A stretch of DNA of 64,000 nt from Pedobacter lusitanus (GCF_040026395.1 NZ_CP157278.1:4340001-4404000); one strand, 5' to 3'. Shown: positions 8,246 through 18,858, numbered from the stretch's first letter. The notes: a model not told the origin generated them from the sequence alone. Numbers and translations are program-made.

Positions 8246-11200
8246 TTAAAAAGTAAGGTTAACACCAAAGTTGTAAGTCGCGTATAACGGATAAACGTTA
8301 GCGTCAAGACCTGCATTTAAATAGTTAGTTGGTCTTTCTTTGATTTTTTCAGAGTTATCAACCGGAATAGGTCCGACTTCAGGACTGAATCCTTTGTAAC
8401 CAAACAGGTTAATCGCATTTTGTGCATTGGCATAGAACCTGATCTTCTGAATTTTCCATTTTGCCAGAATGCTTTTAGGCAGGGTATAGCCTAACTGTGC
8501 ATTTCTTACTCTGAAATAAGAACCACTGCTTACATAGAAAGAGTTTGGAGCTGAGTTGGCAGAAGAACCGATGTTTACTGAAGGGTAGGTATTTGAAGTA
8601 CCTTCACCATGCCAGCGGTTGTCTACAAAATCTTTGGTGAAATTTTCATTTCCAAAACGATAAGCAAGATTAGAGTTATAAACATCAACGCCAGCTACAC
8701 CCTGAAAATCTAAAGCCAGATCAAAGTTTTTATAAGAGAAACTGGTGTTGATACCATAAGTGTATTTAGGGTTAGGATTGCCCAGGGCAACTCTGTCCTG
8801 AGAGTTAATCTGTCCGTCACCATTGGTATCCGCATATTTAAATCCACCCGGTAAAGCCCCTGACTGTGTCGGAGAATTAGCAATATCAGCTGCATTCTGG
8901 AAGATACCTATAGTTTTATAACCGAAGAATTCTCCGATCGGGCTGCCTTCCATTGTTCTGTTCGCTACATAACCGTTTGTCAGACCAGTACTACCTGCAT
9001 AAATAGGCGTTTTACCTGAAAGTACAGAAAGAACTTTGTTTTGATTATAACTGATGTTACCGCCAATTGAATAAGTTAAACCACCGCCGGTTACATCACT
9101 CCAGTTTGCTGACAGCTCGACACCTCTGTTCTGTAAATCCGCCTGATTACCTAAAATCTGGTTATCCACAGTACCTAAAGAACCCAGAACCGGTAAACCG
9201 AAAATTGCTCTTGAAGTTTTTCTGCTATAATAATCACCCTCAATAGTCAGTTTGTTTTTGATGAAAGCAGCTTCAAAACCGATATTGCTTCCGATTCCTT
9301 TTTCCCATACAATAACTGGTGGTATCAATGTATTACCACTTGCGCCAGTATTTGGGTTGTTATTATAAAAAGCAATCAGGTCTGCTGTTTGTGCAATCAA
9401 TGACTGACTAGGATTAACCGGTACACTTGCATTACCTACTTTACCCCAGCTTCCTCTTATTTTTAAAGAGCTGAATACAGTCTGGTTTTTCATGAAATCT
9501 TCATTGGTAACTACCCATCCGGCACCTACTGATGGGAAATATCCCCAGGTTTCGCTACCAAAGAACTGCGACGCGCCATCCGCACGGATAGAAGCATTCA
9601 GCAGATATTTATTTTTGAAACCATAATTTACCCTGCCAAAATAAGAAGCAAACTTAATCAGTGATCCCTGATCAAGCACATTTCTTGTCGCTGCATCACC
9701 CAGTCTCAAATATAAATCAGCATCACTGTTGAATGGGACATTTTGTGCCGAAGCATTAATTGTATAAGATTTATTGCTTTGTGCAGACTGACCTAATAAT
9801 ACAGTCAGACTATGATCTTCATTGAAAGTATTCTGATAAGTCAGTGTGTTTTCAACGATCCAGTTTCTGGTTTCAACACGTTTAAGGTCTAAAGTACTGA
9901 CATCACTTCTTTGTGAAGAAGTAGCCGCATAAACAGGAGCATATTTTCTTGATTCTGCCTGACCAAACTCTCCGCCTATACTGGTTTTGAAAGTAAAGTG
10001 TTTAGCAAATTTCAGTTCAGCATAGATATTACCGGTAGCTCTGTAATCCTGAGATCTCTGATTGAAGAAGTCAATACTGGCCTGAGGATTGATTTTCGCT
10101 CCATCTCCTAAGTTCTGAAGTCTTGGATCACCATAACTTCCGTCAGCATTGAATACTGGTACTGTTGGAGAAGCAGAGTATATCTCGTGGAAAATTGTTT
10201 GAGGAACGTCTCTTGATTTACTGGCAACACCGGTAACGTTATAGCCGATTTTCAGTGCTTTGAAAACCTGAATATCATTGGATACCCTTGCCGTATATCT
10301 TTTGTAATTATTTGTTTTTATAATCCCATCCTGATCTAAATAACCCAGGGAAACATTGTAAGTAGATTTTTCTGAACCACCAGTAATAGAGATATTGTGA
10401 TTCATTACAAATGCATTCTGTAAAATCTGTTTGTACCAGTCTGTACCGGCTCCTAAAGATGAAGGATCACTAAACAGGGCTGGCTGACCGTTATAAGTAT
10501 ATAATTCGTTAGTCAGCGTTGCATATTCAGTAGCATTGGCCATTTTAACTTGATTGGTCACTGACTGAAAACCTGCATAAGCATCATAATTAATTGTAGT
10601 GGCAGCACCCAGTTTTCCTTTTTTGGTAGTAATCAGCACTACACCATTCGCAGCACGGATACCATAAATAGACTGTGCTGATGCATCTTTTAAAACACTC
10701 ATGTTTTCGATATCACCAGGATTCAGGAAATTAATATCACTGTACCATACACCATCAACTACATACAAAGGGGCCTGGTTACCGAATATCGTACCTAAAC
10801 CCCTGATGCGGATTTGTGGTGCAGCACCGGGAGTACCCGTATTGGTGATAGACACACCGGCTACTTTACCCTGTAATGCACTTACCGGATTGGTAGAAGC
10901 CTGCTTGGATATTTCAGTGCCTTTAAGACTAGCTACGGAGCCCGTTACGTCAACTTTACGCTGGGTACCATAACCTACCACCACTACCTGCTCTAACTGC
11001 TGGGAGCTGGAAGCTAAAATTACGTTTACAGTAGTTTGATTGTTGACAGGAATCTCCTGTGTATTGTAGCCGATATAGGTAAATACTAAGGTTCCATTGG
11101 CTGGAACGCTGATGGCATATTTACCGTTGGCATCTGTCTGTGTTCCGATGGTTGTTCCTTTTACCACGACGCTCACTGCAGGAATAGTTGTCTTATCCTG

Positions 11201-11308
11201 ACCATCTGTAATGGTACCCTTAACAGTAATGTTTTGGGCAGATGCTGCGTTTATAAAAAGCAAACATAGAAAAGTTAAAACAGAAAATTTTGTAAAGATT
11301 CGTTTCAT
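8246..11308 (-). CDS. SusC/RagA-family TonB-linked outer-membrane oligosaccharide transporter
   Basis: The 1020 residues are the usual SusC length. Order of parts: signal peptide (1-25, ending ASAQ), carboxypeptidase-D-regulatory-like domain (about 27-110), TonB-box-like VVVVGYGTQRKVDVTGSV (about 108-125), plug with GAAPQIRIRG and DASAQSIYGIRAANG (about 130-230), then a beta-barrel ending in an aromatic NFGVNLTF terminus. It transports oligosaccharides cut at the surface into the periplasm, using TonB energy. It is the first gene of the operon susC-susD-GH144-GH43-GH3. The 240 bp upstream hold operator-like sequences. A degradation role for beta-1,2-glucan is inferred from the GH144 gene. Confidence 0.96.
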   Translation of the reverse strand: MKRIFTKFSVLTFLCLLFINAASAQNITVKGTITDGQDKTTIPAVSVVVKGTTIGTQTDANGKYAISVPANGTLVFTYIGYNTQEIPVNNQTTVNVILASSSQQLEQVVVVGYGTQRKVDVTGSVASLKGTEISKQASTNPVSALQGKVAGVSITNTGTPGAAPQIRIRGLGTIFGNQAPLYVVDGVWYSDINFLNPGDIENMSVLKDASAQSIYGIRAANGVVLITTKKGKLGAATTINYDAYAGFQSVTNQVKMANATEYATLTNELYTYNGQPALFSDPSSLGAGTDWYKQILQNAFVMNHNISITGGSEKSTYNVSLGYLDQDGIIKTNNYKRYTARVSNDIQVFKALKIGYNVTGVASKSRDVPQTIFHEIYSASPTVPVFNADGSYGDPRLQNLGDGAKINPQASIDFFNQRSQDYRATGNIYAELKFAKHFTFKTSIGGEFGQAESRKYAPVYAATSSQRSDVSTLDLKRVETRNWIVENTLTYQNTFNEDHSLTVLLGQSAQSNKSYTINASAQNVPFNSDADLYLRLGDAATRNVLDQGSLIKFASYFGRVNYGFKNKYLLNASIRADGASQFFGSETWGYFPSVGAGWVVTNEDFMKNQTVFSSLKIRGSWGKVGNASVPVNPSQSLIAQTADLIAFYNNNPNTGASGNTLIPPVIVWEKGIGSNIGFEAAFIKNKLTIEGDYYSRKTSRAIFGLPVLGSLGTVDNQILGNQADLQNRGVELSANWSDVTGGGLTYSIGGNISYNQNKVLSVLSGKTPIYAGSTGLTNGYVANRTMEGSPIGEFFGYKTIGIFQNAADIANSPTQSGALPGGFKYADTNGDGQINSQDRVALGNPNPKYTYGINTSFSYKNFDLALDFQGVAGVDVYNSNLAYRFGNENFTKDFVDNRWHGEGTSNTYPSVNIGSSANSAPNSFYVSSGSYFRVRNAQLGYTLPKSILAKWKIQKIRFYANAQNAINLFGYKGFSPEVGPIPVDNSEKIKERPTNYLNAGLDANVYPLYATYNFGVNLTF

Positions 11309-11380
11309 ACTGATTATTGGTTTTGTGTTAATATTCCGTTAAATCTCCGTCGGATTTGGATCATAAGCAAGGAAAGTACC

Positions 11381-11422
11381 TCTACATTAATACATCATTA
11401 TATCTTTGTGTAGAAAATACAA
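11381..11422. promoter_or_regulatory. Operator-like palindrome upstream of susC (shared with the other susC)
   Basis: GTGTA-GAAAA-TACAA at 11408-11422 matches 9 of 10 positions of the GTGTA-N5-TACAC palindromes at 896-935. A weaker TCTAC-ATTAA-TACAT lies at 11381-11395. They sit 73-114 bp before the susC start, about as far as the first pair is from its susC. I see no convincing TAnnTTTG -7 element here. The match is direct observation; operator function is inferred. Confidence 0.4.
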
Positions 11423-11549
11423 TAAGTGTTAAAGCCGTAAAAAATGCTTTAAAAAGGCCTTTAAGAAAGGATAGGGCACAGTGATTCTGTTGGAGAAGAA
11501 TTGCGGTATTTAAAACGTTTTTGAGACTATGTGTAGTAATGATGTAGTC

Positions 11550-14453
11550 CTAAAGCTCCATAAAGAACTCTGCAAGGTTCTTGTCGTGGGGTATATTCAG
11601 CTTTTTACGCAATCTGTATCTTCTGATTTCAACCCCTCTTAAAGAGATGTTCAGCAGAGAAGCCATTTCTTTACTGCTCATATTCATGTGCAGATATGCG
11701 CATAATTTCAGGTCGTTTGGAACCAGGTCCGGATGGCTTGCTTTAAGCTTTTTAAAGAAACTTCCATGTGCTTCATTGAAGCTGGTCTCGAATAAATTCC
11801 AGTCCCGCTCGTCGTTCATACCTTCGTCTATGACTTTCTGTATTTTCCTGAACTGATCATCTGCAACAGCTTTACCTTTCTCGTCTTTGAGTTTAATCAT
11901 CTCCTGACTCAGCTTTTGCAGCAGTTCATTTTTATAGACCAGGCTCATGGCCGAATTGGCCAGTTCACGATTTTTACTTTTTAACTCCGTATGGAGTCTT
12001 TCAGTCTGAATGATGTTCAGTTGTTTTTCTCTTTCTTCCGCTTCTTTTTTCAGGAAGATCTCTTTTTCCAGCTGAACCTTTGCCAGGATCTCATCATGAT
12101 CTTTTCTGAGTTTCAGCTCATACTGTTTTTTAGCCATCAGAAAAAGCAGAACAATCAAAATAACATATATTGCGAAAGCCCAGTTGCTGGCATAAAAAGG
12201 AGGGAGAACAGTGAATTCAAATACACTGACCTGGCTGATCAGTTCATCATTGATTTTAGCACGAACCAAAAACCTGTAACTGCCTTTGCTCAGATTGGTA
12301 AAGTCTTTCTGAGACGAAGGACTCCATTCTGACCATTGTTTTGAATAGCCTTCCAGGTAGTACTGGAATTTTATTTTTGCCTGTCTGTAATAAGGGAGAG
12401 CAAAAGAAATACGGATATTATTCCTGCTAAAAGGAATTTCAATTTCATCCCCGTTATTCCCGTTTTCACTGATGGTTTTATAAGTATCAGTAACATCCTC
12501 GACTCTTCTGATCAGTACAGCCGGCAGACTTTTTTTCTTTCCCGGATCATTCCCGGCAATCGCATCGTAAATAACAAATCCATCATCTACACTTACCAGG
12601 TGCATTGTATTACTGATCGGGCTTATATTTTCGTAATACTGTACCATTCTGCCGTCCAGCAGGCTTAACCTGTTAGAATCAATCTTCAGTTTGCCAGGCT
12701 CACTGAAATCAACCATTGCTGTTTTTCCATGGTTGATAAACCAGTATTTTTTTACACCGGCACTGATAATTTTATTGGAGCGGGAAAAACTACCCAGACC
12801 TTTATTTAATTCGTTATAGGGCGTAAAGCGGTTGCTGATCTCATCATACAGCATAAAGCCGGCGTCAGAAGAGAAGACCAGTTTATTTTCGAGGGTAAAC
12901 AAGTTGATGTTATAATTTCCGGGCAGGCCGTTCTTCTCATCATAGTAATGCTTTTTAACTACCTTTTTGAAGTCCGGACTCAGCGTAAGCTTGTACAGCC
13001 CCTTATAGGCGTGACTTACCCAGATATCGCCTCTGGAATCCTGTTCCACATAACGTGAAGGTTCTTCGAAGTTCTGGATCTTTGTAAAATATTTCCATTG
13101 TCCTGCAGCATCTTTCTGATACAAAACAAGGCCATTATAAGTTCCCTGAATCAGATAACCCGGGTTACTGTTTAACTTTTTAATAGTCCAGCCTCCGCTT
13201 GAAGCAGAAATTTTCTCCAGCTGGTTACCCTTTACAGTAAAACTACCCACATTATGTCCCATGATCAGCTGACCATCCAGTACAGTTAAGTCCCATACCT
13301 GCCCCTGTGATCCGGGAACCAGCCTGAAATCAAATGCATTGAATCTTTTTCCGTTATCAGGTGCCCATGGGCTATAAAAAAGGCCCTGATTGGTGCCCAG
13401 ATAGATGTTATTATTGTAAATCAGACTGGAATAGACTGTTCCGAACTGCCCTGCTTTATCCAGGTAAAAATAAAGCGGAGAGTTTAATTCAACCCTGTCA
13501 ATTCCATTATCCAGTCCTGCCCAGAGATTTTGCTCATTATCTGTGAAGACACTTAATACCGTATTGTTCTGCAGACCTCTGGATTTATTAATCTGCTGTA
13601 CAATGTTTCCTTCCTGATCAATGATGATCAGGCCATTCAGAATAGTGCCGAAAGCATAATACTGATTATCTATTCTGCTGCCGTTATTCAGCTGAAATGT
13701 GATCAGAAAATCATTTGCCGGTGTCTGGAAAGGGGTGAAGGTTGAACCGTTATAGATGAACAGACCGTCTTTACTGGTTCCAATCAGCATGCTTCCGTTT
13801 TTATAAGGAAGAATGGTCATGATATTCCGCGGAATTATCTGGTCGGTATGCGGCAGAGGAGTCAGTTTATGTCCTTTCAGTTCGAATATCCCTTTATCCA
13901 ATACTTCGATTAGATATCTGCTGCCCACATGATGCAGAAACAGAAATGATCCGGGGCCTTTGATCTCACTTATCTTATTGTTTTCGTAAATATAAATGGT
14001 AGTGAATGACTGAAAGATAATCCTTTTGCCATCTATATGAATTTTCCAGATCTCATCAGACAGCTGCGGAATTTTAGGAATCAGTTTAACTAAAGAAGTA
14101 TAGGTAAGTTTTTTGTTTTGCGTAGACCAGTAACCAAATTCACCAAAACCACCAGTATAAACCTTGCCTTTGGAGTCGGTTGCAACTGAGCGGACTATCT
14201 GCCGGTTAGGCAGCTGATATTGCTGCCAGTATTTACCGTCATAGGTCAGCAGGCCTTGTGTATTGCCAAAATACATGATTCCCTGTGCATCTTTTGCGAT
14301 AGCCCAGTTCTGATTCCCGGAGAGATAAACGGATTTTGGGAAGTTCTGGACATAAGGAACACCGATGCTCTTTATTTGTGCCGCCTTTAGCAGCATACCT
14401 GTTAAAATCAAAGACAGGAACAGCAGGGAATTCAGGAGATGGCGGATTTTCAT
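11550..14453 (-). CDS. Membrane-tethered regulator: periplasmic beta-propeller/Y_Y_Y sensor with cytoplasmic LuxR-type HTH
   Basis: The 967 residues hold a signal/anchor at 1-24 and a two-component-regulator-propeller region (about 40-640) with repeats such as DNEQNLWAGLDNGI and DSRGDIWVSHAYKGLYK. A Y_Y_Y (triple-tyrosine) domain follows (about 675-755, with FQYYLEGYSKQWSEW), then one membrane helix (about 765-783), a charged coiled coil (about 785-860) and a C-terminal helix-turn-helix (about 905-967, SSKEMASLLNISLRGVEIRRYRLRKKL). No histidine kinase, phosphoacceptor or receiver domain is present, so it is neither a hybrid two-component protein nor a SusR homologue in the strict sense. Its place directly upstream of susCD suggests that it senses the glycan breakdown product and activates the operon. 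Domain calls are strong; the target is inferred. Confidence 0.88.
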   Translation of the reverse strand: MKIRHLLNSLLFLSLILTGMLLKAAQIKSIGVPYVQNFPKSVYLSGNQNWAIAKDAQGIMYFGNTQGLLTYDGKYWQQYQLPNRQIVRSVATDSKGKVYTGGFGEFGYWSTQNKKLTYTSLVKLIPKIPQLSDEIWKIHIDGKRIIFQSFTTIYIYENNKISEIKGPGSFLFLHHVGSRYLIEVLDKGIFELKGHKLTPLPHTDQIIPRNIMTILPYKNGSMLIGTSKDGLFIYNGSTFTPFQTPANDFLITFQLNNGSRIDNQYYAFGTILNGLIIIDQEGNIVQQINKSRGLQNNTVLSVFTDNEQNLWAGLDNGIDRVELNSPLYFYLDKAGQFGTVYSSLIYNNNIYLGTNQGLFYSPWAPDNGKRFNAFDFRLVPGSQGQVWDLTVLDGQLIMGHNVGSFTVKGNQLEKISASSGGWTIKKLNSNPGYLIQGTYNGLVLYQKDAAGQWKYFTKIQNFEEPSRYVEQDSRGDIWVSHAYKGLYKLTLSPDFKKVVKKHYYDEKNGLPGNYNINLFTLENKLVFSSDAGFMLYDEISNRFTPYNELNKGLGSFSRSNKIISAGVKKYWFINHGKTAMVDFSEPGKLKIDSNRLSLLDGRMVQYYENISPISNTMHLVSVDDGFVIYDAIAGNDPGKKKSLPAVLIRRVEDVTDTYKTISENGNNGDEIEIPFSRNNIRISFALPYYRQAKIKFQYYLEGYSKQWSEWSPSSQKDFTNLSKGSYRFLVRAKINDELISQVSVFEFTVLPPFYASNWAFAIYVILIVLLFLMAKKQYELKLRKDHDEILAKVQLEKEIFLKKEAEEREKQLNIIQTERLHTELKSKNRELANSAMSLVYKNELLQKLSQEMIKLKDEKGKAVADDQFRKIQKVIDEGMNDERDWNLFETSFNEAHGSFFKKLKASHPDLVPNDLKLCAYLHMNMSSKEMASLLNISLRGVEIRRYRLRKKLNIPHDKNLAEFFMEL

Positions 14454-14640
14454 TTATAAAATTGATACTCGAATATTTATAAGCTCCGCAAATTATACAT
14501 TAAAAATTAGTTTCTCCATATAAAATCGAACACCGAATGCGGGATTTTCGTTTCAGGGCAGCGTTTACACTGCATTAAAGCACATTTATCTGTAAACGAA
14601 AGATTGGTTCGCCACTGTTCATCAGGTATGGTTATATGAA

Positions 14641-14677
14641 TTCCCAATACTGCCGGTTATAGCGGAAATATTGGGAA
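14641..14677. repeat. Inverted repeat between trhO and the propeller regulator
   Basis: A 9-bp perfect inverted repeat (TTCCCAATA at 14641-14649 with TATTGGGAA at 14669-14677) is separated by 19 bases. It lies upstream of the regulator gene (start 14453) and downstream of trhO. No T-tract follows on the minus strand. It could be an operator of the regulator gene; nothing else is recognised in 14454-14732. Confidence 0.35.
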
Positions 14678-14732
14678 ACAGAGGTATATATAAGCTTTAA
14701 TACGTATCAGCAGACAATAAAACCCGGATAGA

Positions 14733-15671
14733 TTATTTTACGGCTACATTTACCTGTTGAGGAACTTTGACATAATAACCTGTGCCGTCATATGGACGAC
14801 GGCGTGGATTAGTTACACAGGCAGCTGAACAGCATCCTTCCAGTTTTGTACCACATTCATCACATTGGGTAATGTGTTCATTACATTCCGGATTAGCGCA
14901 ATTAATCATTTTTGCCGTTATTGTACCACAGTTATAGCATTTTGAAACTATAGTCGGGTTCACTGAGTTTACATCTACAGCTATACGGTTGTCGAATACA
15001 TAACATTTACCTTCAAAATCTTCGCCACCCGCTTCTTTTCCGTATTTAATAATCCCACCATGTAACTGGTAAACATCATTAAAACCATGGTGAAGCAGTA
15101 AGGCAGAGGCTTTTTCACATTTAATCCCGCCAGTGCAGTAGGTAAGGACTTTTTTGTCTTTGTATTGCGCCAGTTCATTGATCTTTTCAGGGAATTCTCT
15201 GAAATTATCGATATCAAGTGTGATCGCGTTCTTGAATCTGCCAAGGCTGTGTTCATAGTTGGAACGTACATCCAGGATGATCACATCTTCCTGATCAATC
15301 ATTTCTTTAAACTCAGTCGGTTCAAGATGTTTTCCTGTCTGTTCGTTAGGATTGATAATGCTGGCATCTCTCAGACCTGAGTGTACAATCTCAGATTTAT
15401 AGCGACAGTGCATTTTAATGAAAGACGGCTCAGCAACTTCATCTATCTTAAATTCTGTTTTTGCAAAACGTTCATCGGCATGAACAGCATCCATATAAGC
15501 TTTACAAGCGCTTTCCAAACCAGAAACGGTTCCGTTTAATCCTTCATCAGCAACGATGATACGGCCAACAAGACCTAATGATTTACAAAATTTAAGGTGA
15601 TCGGCAGCAAATTGTTCTGCATTCGCTATAGGGCTATAGCAATAGTATAGTATTGTATTGAATTTTTCCAT
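14733..15671 (-). CDS. trhO: tRNA uridine(34) hydroxylase TrhO (YceA-type rhodanese protein)
   Basis: TrhO hydroxylates U34 of certain tRNAs on the way to 5-carboxymethoxyuridine. The 312-residue reading from the ATG at 15671 is preferred over an upstream TTG at 15692. An acylphosphatase-like N-terminal domain (about 1-110, ILYYCYSPI, DEGLNGTVSG) is followed by a rhodanese domain (about 120-215) with the catalytic cysteine in LTYCTGGIKCEKAS. The C-terminal part is cysteine-rich (CYNCG, CANPECNEH, CDECG, GCCSAAC), typical of the long form of this family. It is a stand-alone gene; upstream lies non-coding DNA with large palindromes. Confidence 0.9.
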   Translation of the reverse strand: MEKFNTILYYCYSPIANAEQFAADHLKFCKSLGLVGRIIVADEGLNGTVSGLESACKAYMDAVHADERFAKTEFKIDEVAEPSFIKMHCRYKSEIVHSGLRDASIINPNEQTGKHLEPTEFKEMIDQEDVIILDVRSNYEHSLGRFKNAITLDIDNFREFPEKINELAQYKDKKVLTYCTGGIKCEKASALLLHHGFNDVYQLHGGIIKYGKEAGGEDFEGKCYVFDNRIAVDVNSVNPTIVSKCYNCGTITAKMINCANPECNEHITQCDECGTKLEGCCSAACVTNPRRRPYDGTGYYVKVPQQVNVAVK

Positions 15672-15877
15672 AAAAAATTGATACCGCTGCAAACGGCGTT
15701 TAACAGCTGCAAATTTAATAATAAAATCTAAATTTTATGAAGGTTACTGTAAGAATGACTTTATACAGAGGATAATGGGGGATAGTTTTATACAGTATAT
15801 ATGATTATCATATGCGGGGTTTTATAAATTGGAAAAGGAGGGTTGAATTGCGGGGAGGTTTAAAGGGTGTTTGTGGT

Positions 15878-15934
15878 CGGGGTTGGTATAGGGTTGGTAT
15901 ACCCCTGGGGTATACCAACCCTATACCAACCCCG
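15878..15934. repeat. 57-bp perfect palindrome built of tandem GGGTTGGTATA units
   Basis: The left arm 15878-15905 and right arm 15907-15934 are exact reverse complements (28 bp each) around a single T at 15906. Each arm holds two tandem copies of (G)GGGTTGGTATA ending in CCCC. The structure could extrude as a cruciform or fold as a very stable RNA hairpin. No T-tract marks it as a simple terminator. I do not recognise it as a known element; a REP/MITE-like mobile repeat is possible. Confidence 0.9.
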
Positions 15935-16085
15935 AAGTCTTATTGAGCTGTGAGCTGACTTGTTGTTATCTGTGGGGATTGAACAAATCTGTTAGATGTG
16001 TGCTATAGCTGTGCTATAAAGGAATGGTCATCTGGCTGGAGTATATATATCATGACCGGTATTAGATTGTATTGTTTGGGTTGGG

Positions 16086-16211
16086 TAGGGGTTGTGTAGC
16101 CTGTTGAAGTGGTATTGAAGTAGGGTTGAACTGGGGTTGAACTAGCCTGGACTACTTCAAGGCTAGTTCAACCCCAGTTCAAGGCTAGTTCAAACCCCAG
16201 CACTACCCCTA
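16086..16211. repeat. 126-bp nested inverted-repeat element built of GGGGTTGAACT units
   Basis: The core is a perfect 22-bp inverted repeat (16126-16147 with 16161-16182) around a 13-nt loop. A third partial unit follows at 16183-16200. Outer arms TAGGGGTTGTG (16086-16096) and CACTACCCCTA (16201-16211) match at 10 of 11 positions. Arms again consist of tandem 10-11-bp units starting GGGTTG, as in the palindrome at 15878. This suggests two members of one repeat family with different unit tails (GTATA versus AACT). Confidence 0.85.
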
Positions 16212-16525
16212 AAGAAACCCTGGAAATAATAATTCACCGGACAATCAGTTGAGTATTGAATGTTGAAATTGTGGTGATGAGAGGTGAAAGGGCAGGTCTA
16301 TGTGATGTAATTGTGCGATTTGAGAGCTGCGATTGCTTAGTTGACCGGGCTGATGTTGCTGTTAATCGGTGTAATTGGACTTCATGCTGTTGTTAAATAC
16401 TGCACTATTAAGGCTTCATTGAAGGAAAGCTGATCGCTCTGCTGCTGCTGCTGAAAATAGTTTACGGTATTTTGGGTTGATAATCATGTAGTTAAGGAAT
16501 AGATACAATTAATAGTGTATTAATG

Positions 16526-16556
16526 TTTGGATAGCGGTATAATTTTCCTACTTTTG
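16526..16556 (+). promoter_or_regulatory. rRNA operon 1 promoter P1
   Basis: TTTG (16526-16529), 19 bases, then TACTTTTG (16549-16556). This fits the Bacteroidota sigma-A pattern TTTG-N19-21-TAnnTTTG. It lies about 470 bp before the 16S gene and is repeated before operon 2. Confidence 0.75.
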
Positions 16557-16670
16557 CATCCCGCTTCGGAGGAAGGGAAACAGTGAAAAGGATATGGAGA
16601 GGGTGCAAAAACAGAGATTGGTTGAGTTTGAAGAAGGAATAAAAAACTTCAAAAATAAAAAATAAAAAGC

Positions 16671-16700
16671 TTGACAAATTAAAAAAGATTTCTACCTTTG
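16671..16700 (+). promoter_or_regulatory. rRNA operon 1 promoter P2
   Basis: TTGACA (16671-16676) and TACCTTTG (16693-16700), with 19 bases between TTG and the -7 box. This is the proximal of two tandem promoters, leaving a leader of about 325 nt before the 16S gene. Confidence 0.8.
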
Positions 16701-17028
16701 CAGTCCCAACAAAAACGGGAAGCTTTACAACGGATGTTGACAAAGCAATAACAACAAGATTGAAACGATGAGAAGCTGGAAAAGACCTTAAGAAGATTAA
16801 GACTTGAGGGATTAGAAAGATTAACATTGCAACATATATAGACTGCCGGGAGGTTAAGTCGAGAAGTTCATTAAAGAGATGTCATTTACAAACGTAGCGA
16901 GGTAAACACGTACAAGTTCAAAGTACATGAACCGCGCGAGTTTTTTAAGTCTATTCTGACAGACAAATAAGAATAAAGACTATTATTAATACAAGTTAAG
17001 AATGGTCAGCGTTCAAACAACACATTTT

Positions 17029-18550
<1,522 letters not shown>

Positions 18551-18691
18551 CTGGAGAAAGGTAGATTACTCGCTGCGTAAATGATATACCGATTGATCAA
18601 TTGGTATAAGTAAATGACAACAAATCTCAAAAGAAAAACCCATAGGATGAAACATCGAATAAGTGTTCACCTACTGCAGTAAAGACAATTT

Positions 18692-18766
18692 AGTCCCGTA
18701 GCTCAGTTTGGTTAGAGCACTACACTGATAATGTAGGGGTCAGCAGTTCAAATCTGCTCGGGACTA
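18692..18766 (+). tRNA. tRNA-Ile (GAT), operon 1 spacer
   Basis: A complete cloverleaf of 75 nt with acceptor arms AGTCCCG / CGGGACT and anticodon loop CTGATAA. The 3' CCA is not encoded. It is the first tRNA of the 16S-23S spacer. Confidence 0.97.
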
Positions 18767-18781
18767 CAGTTATAATTCTAA

Positions 18782-18858
18782 GGGGGATTAGCTCAGCTGG
18801 CTAGAGCGCCTGCCTTGCACGCAGGAGGTCAACGGTTCGACTCCGTTATTCTCCACCA
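18782..18858 (+). tRNA. tRNA-Ala (TGC), operon 1 spacer
   Basis: Cloverleaf with anticodon loop CTTGCAC (TGC) and T-arm GGTTCGACTCC. The acceptor stem has two G-T pairs. The 3' CCA is encoded (18856-18858), unlike the neighbouring tRNA-Ile. The order Ile-Ala is the usual one for rRNA spacers. Confidence 0.97.

Larger units (their letters stand above)
15672..16478. other. Non-coding interval with large palindromic elements before rRNA operon 1
   Basis: About 0.8 kb has no convincing gene on either strand. It holds the 57-bp palindrome at 15878-15934 and the 126-bp inverted-repeat element at 16086-16211. The rest is G/T-rich on the plus strand with short GGGTTG and TTGAA runs. The identity shared with rRNA operon 2 starts only at about 16479, so this DNA is specific to operon 1. 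Confidence 0.7.

Noticed and set aside
16492..16827. Open frame of 111 codons on the minus strand before 16S operon 1, with a similar one at 23712-23963
   Set aside because: Covers the rRNA promoters and leader in reverse. Its repeat before operon 2 only follows the DNA duplication.
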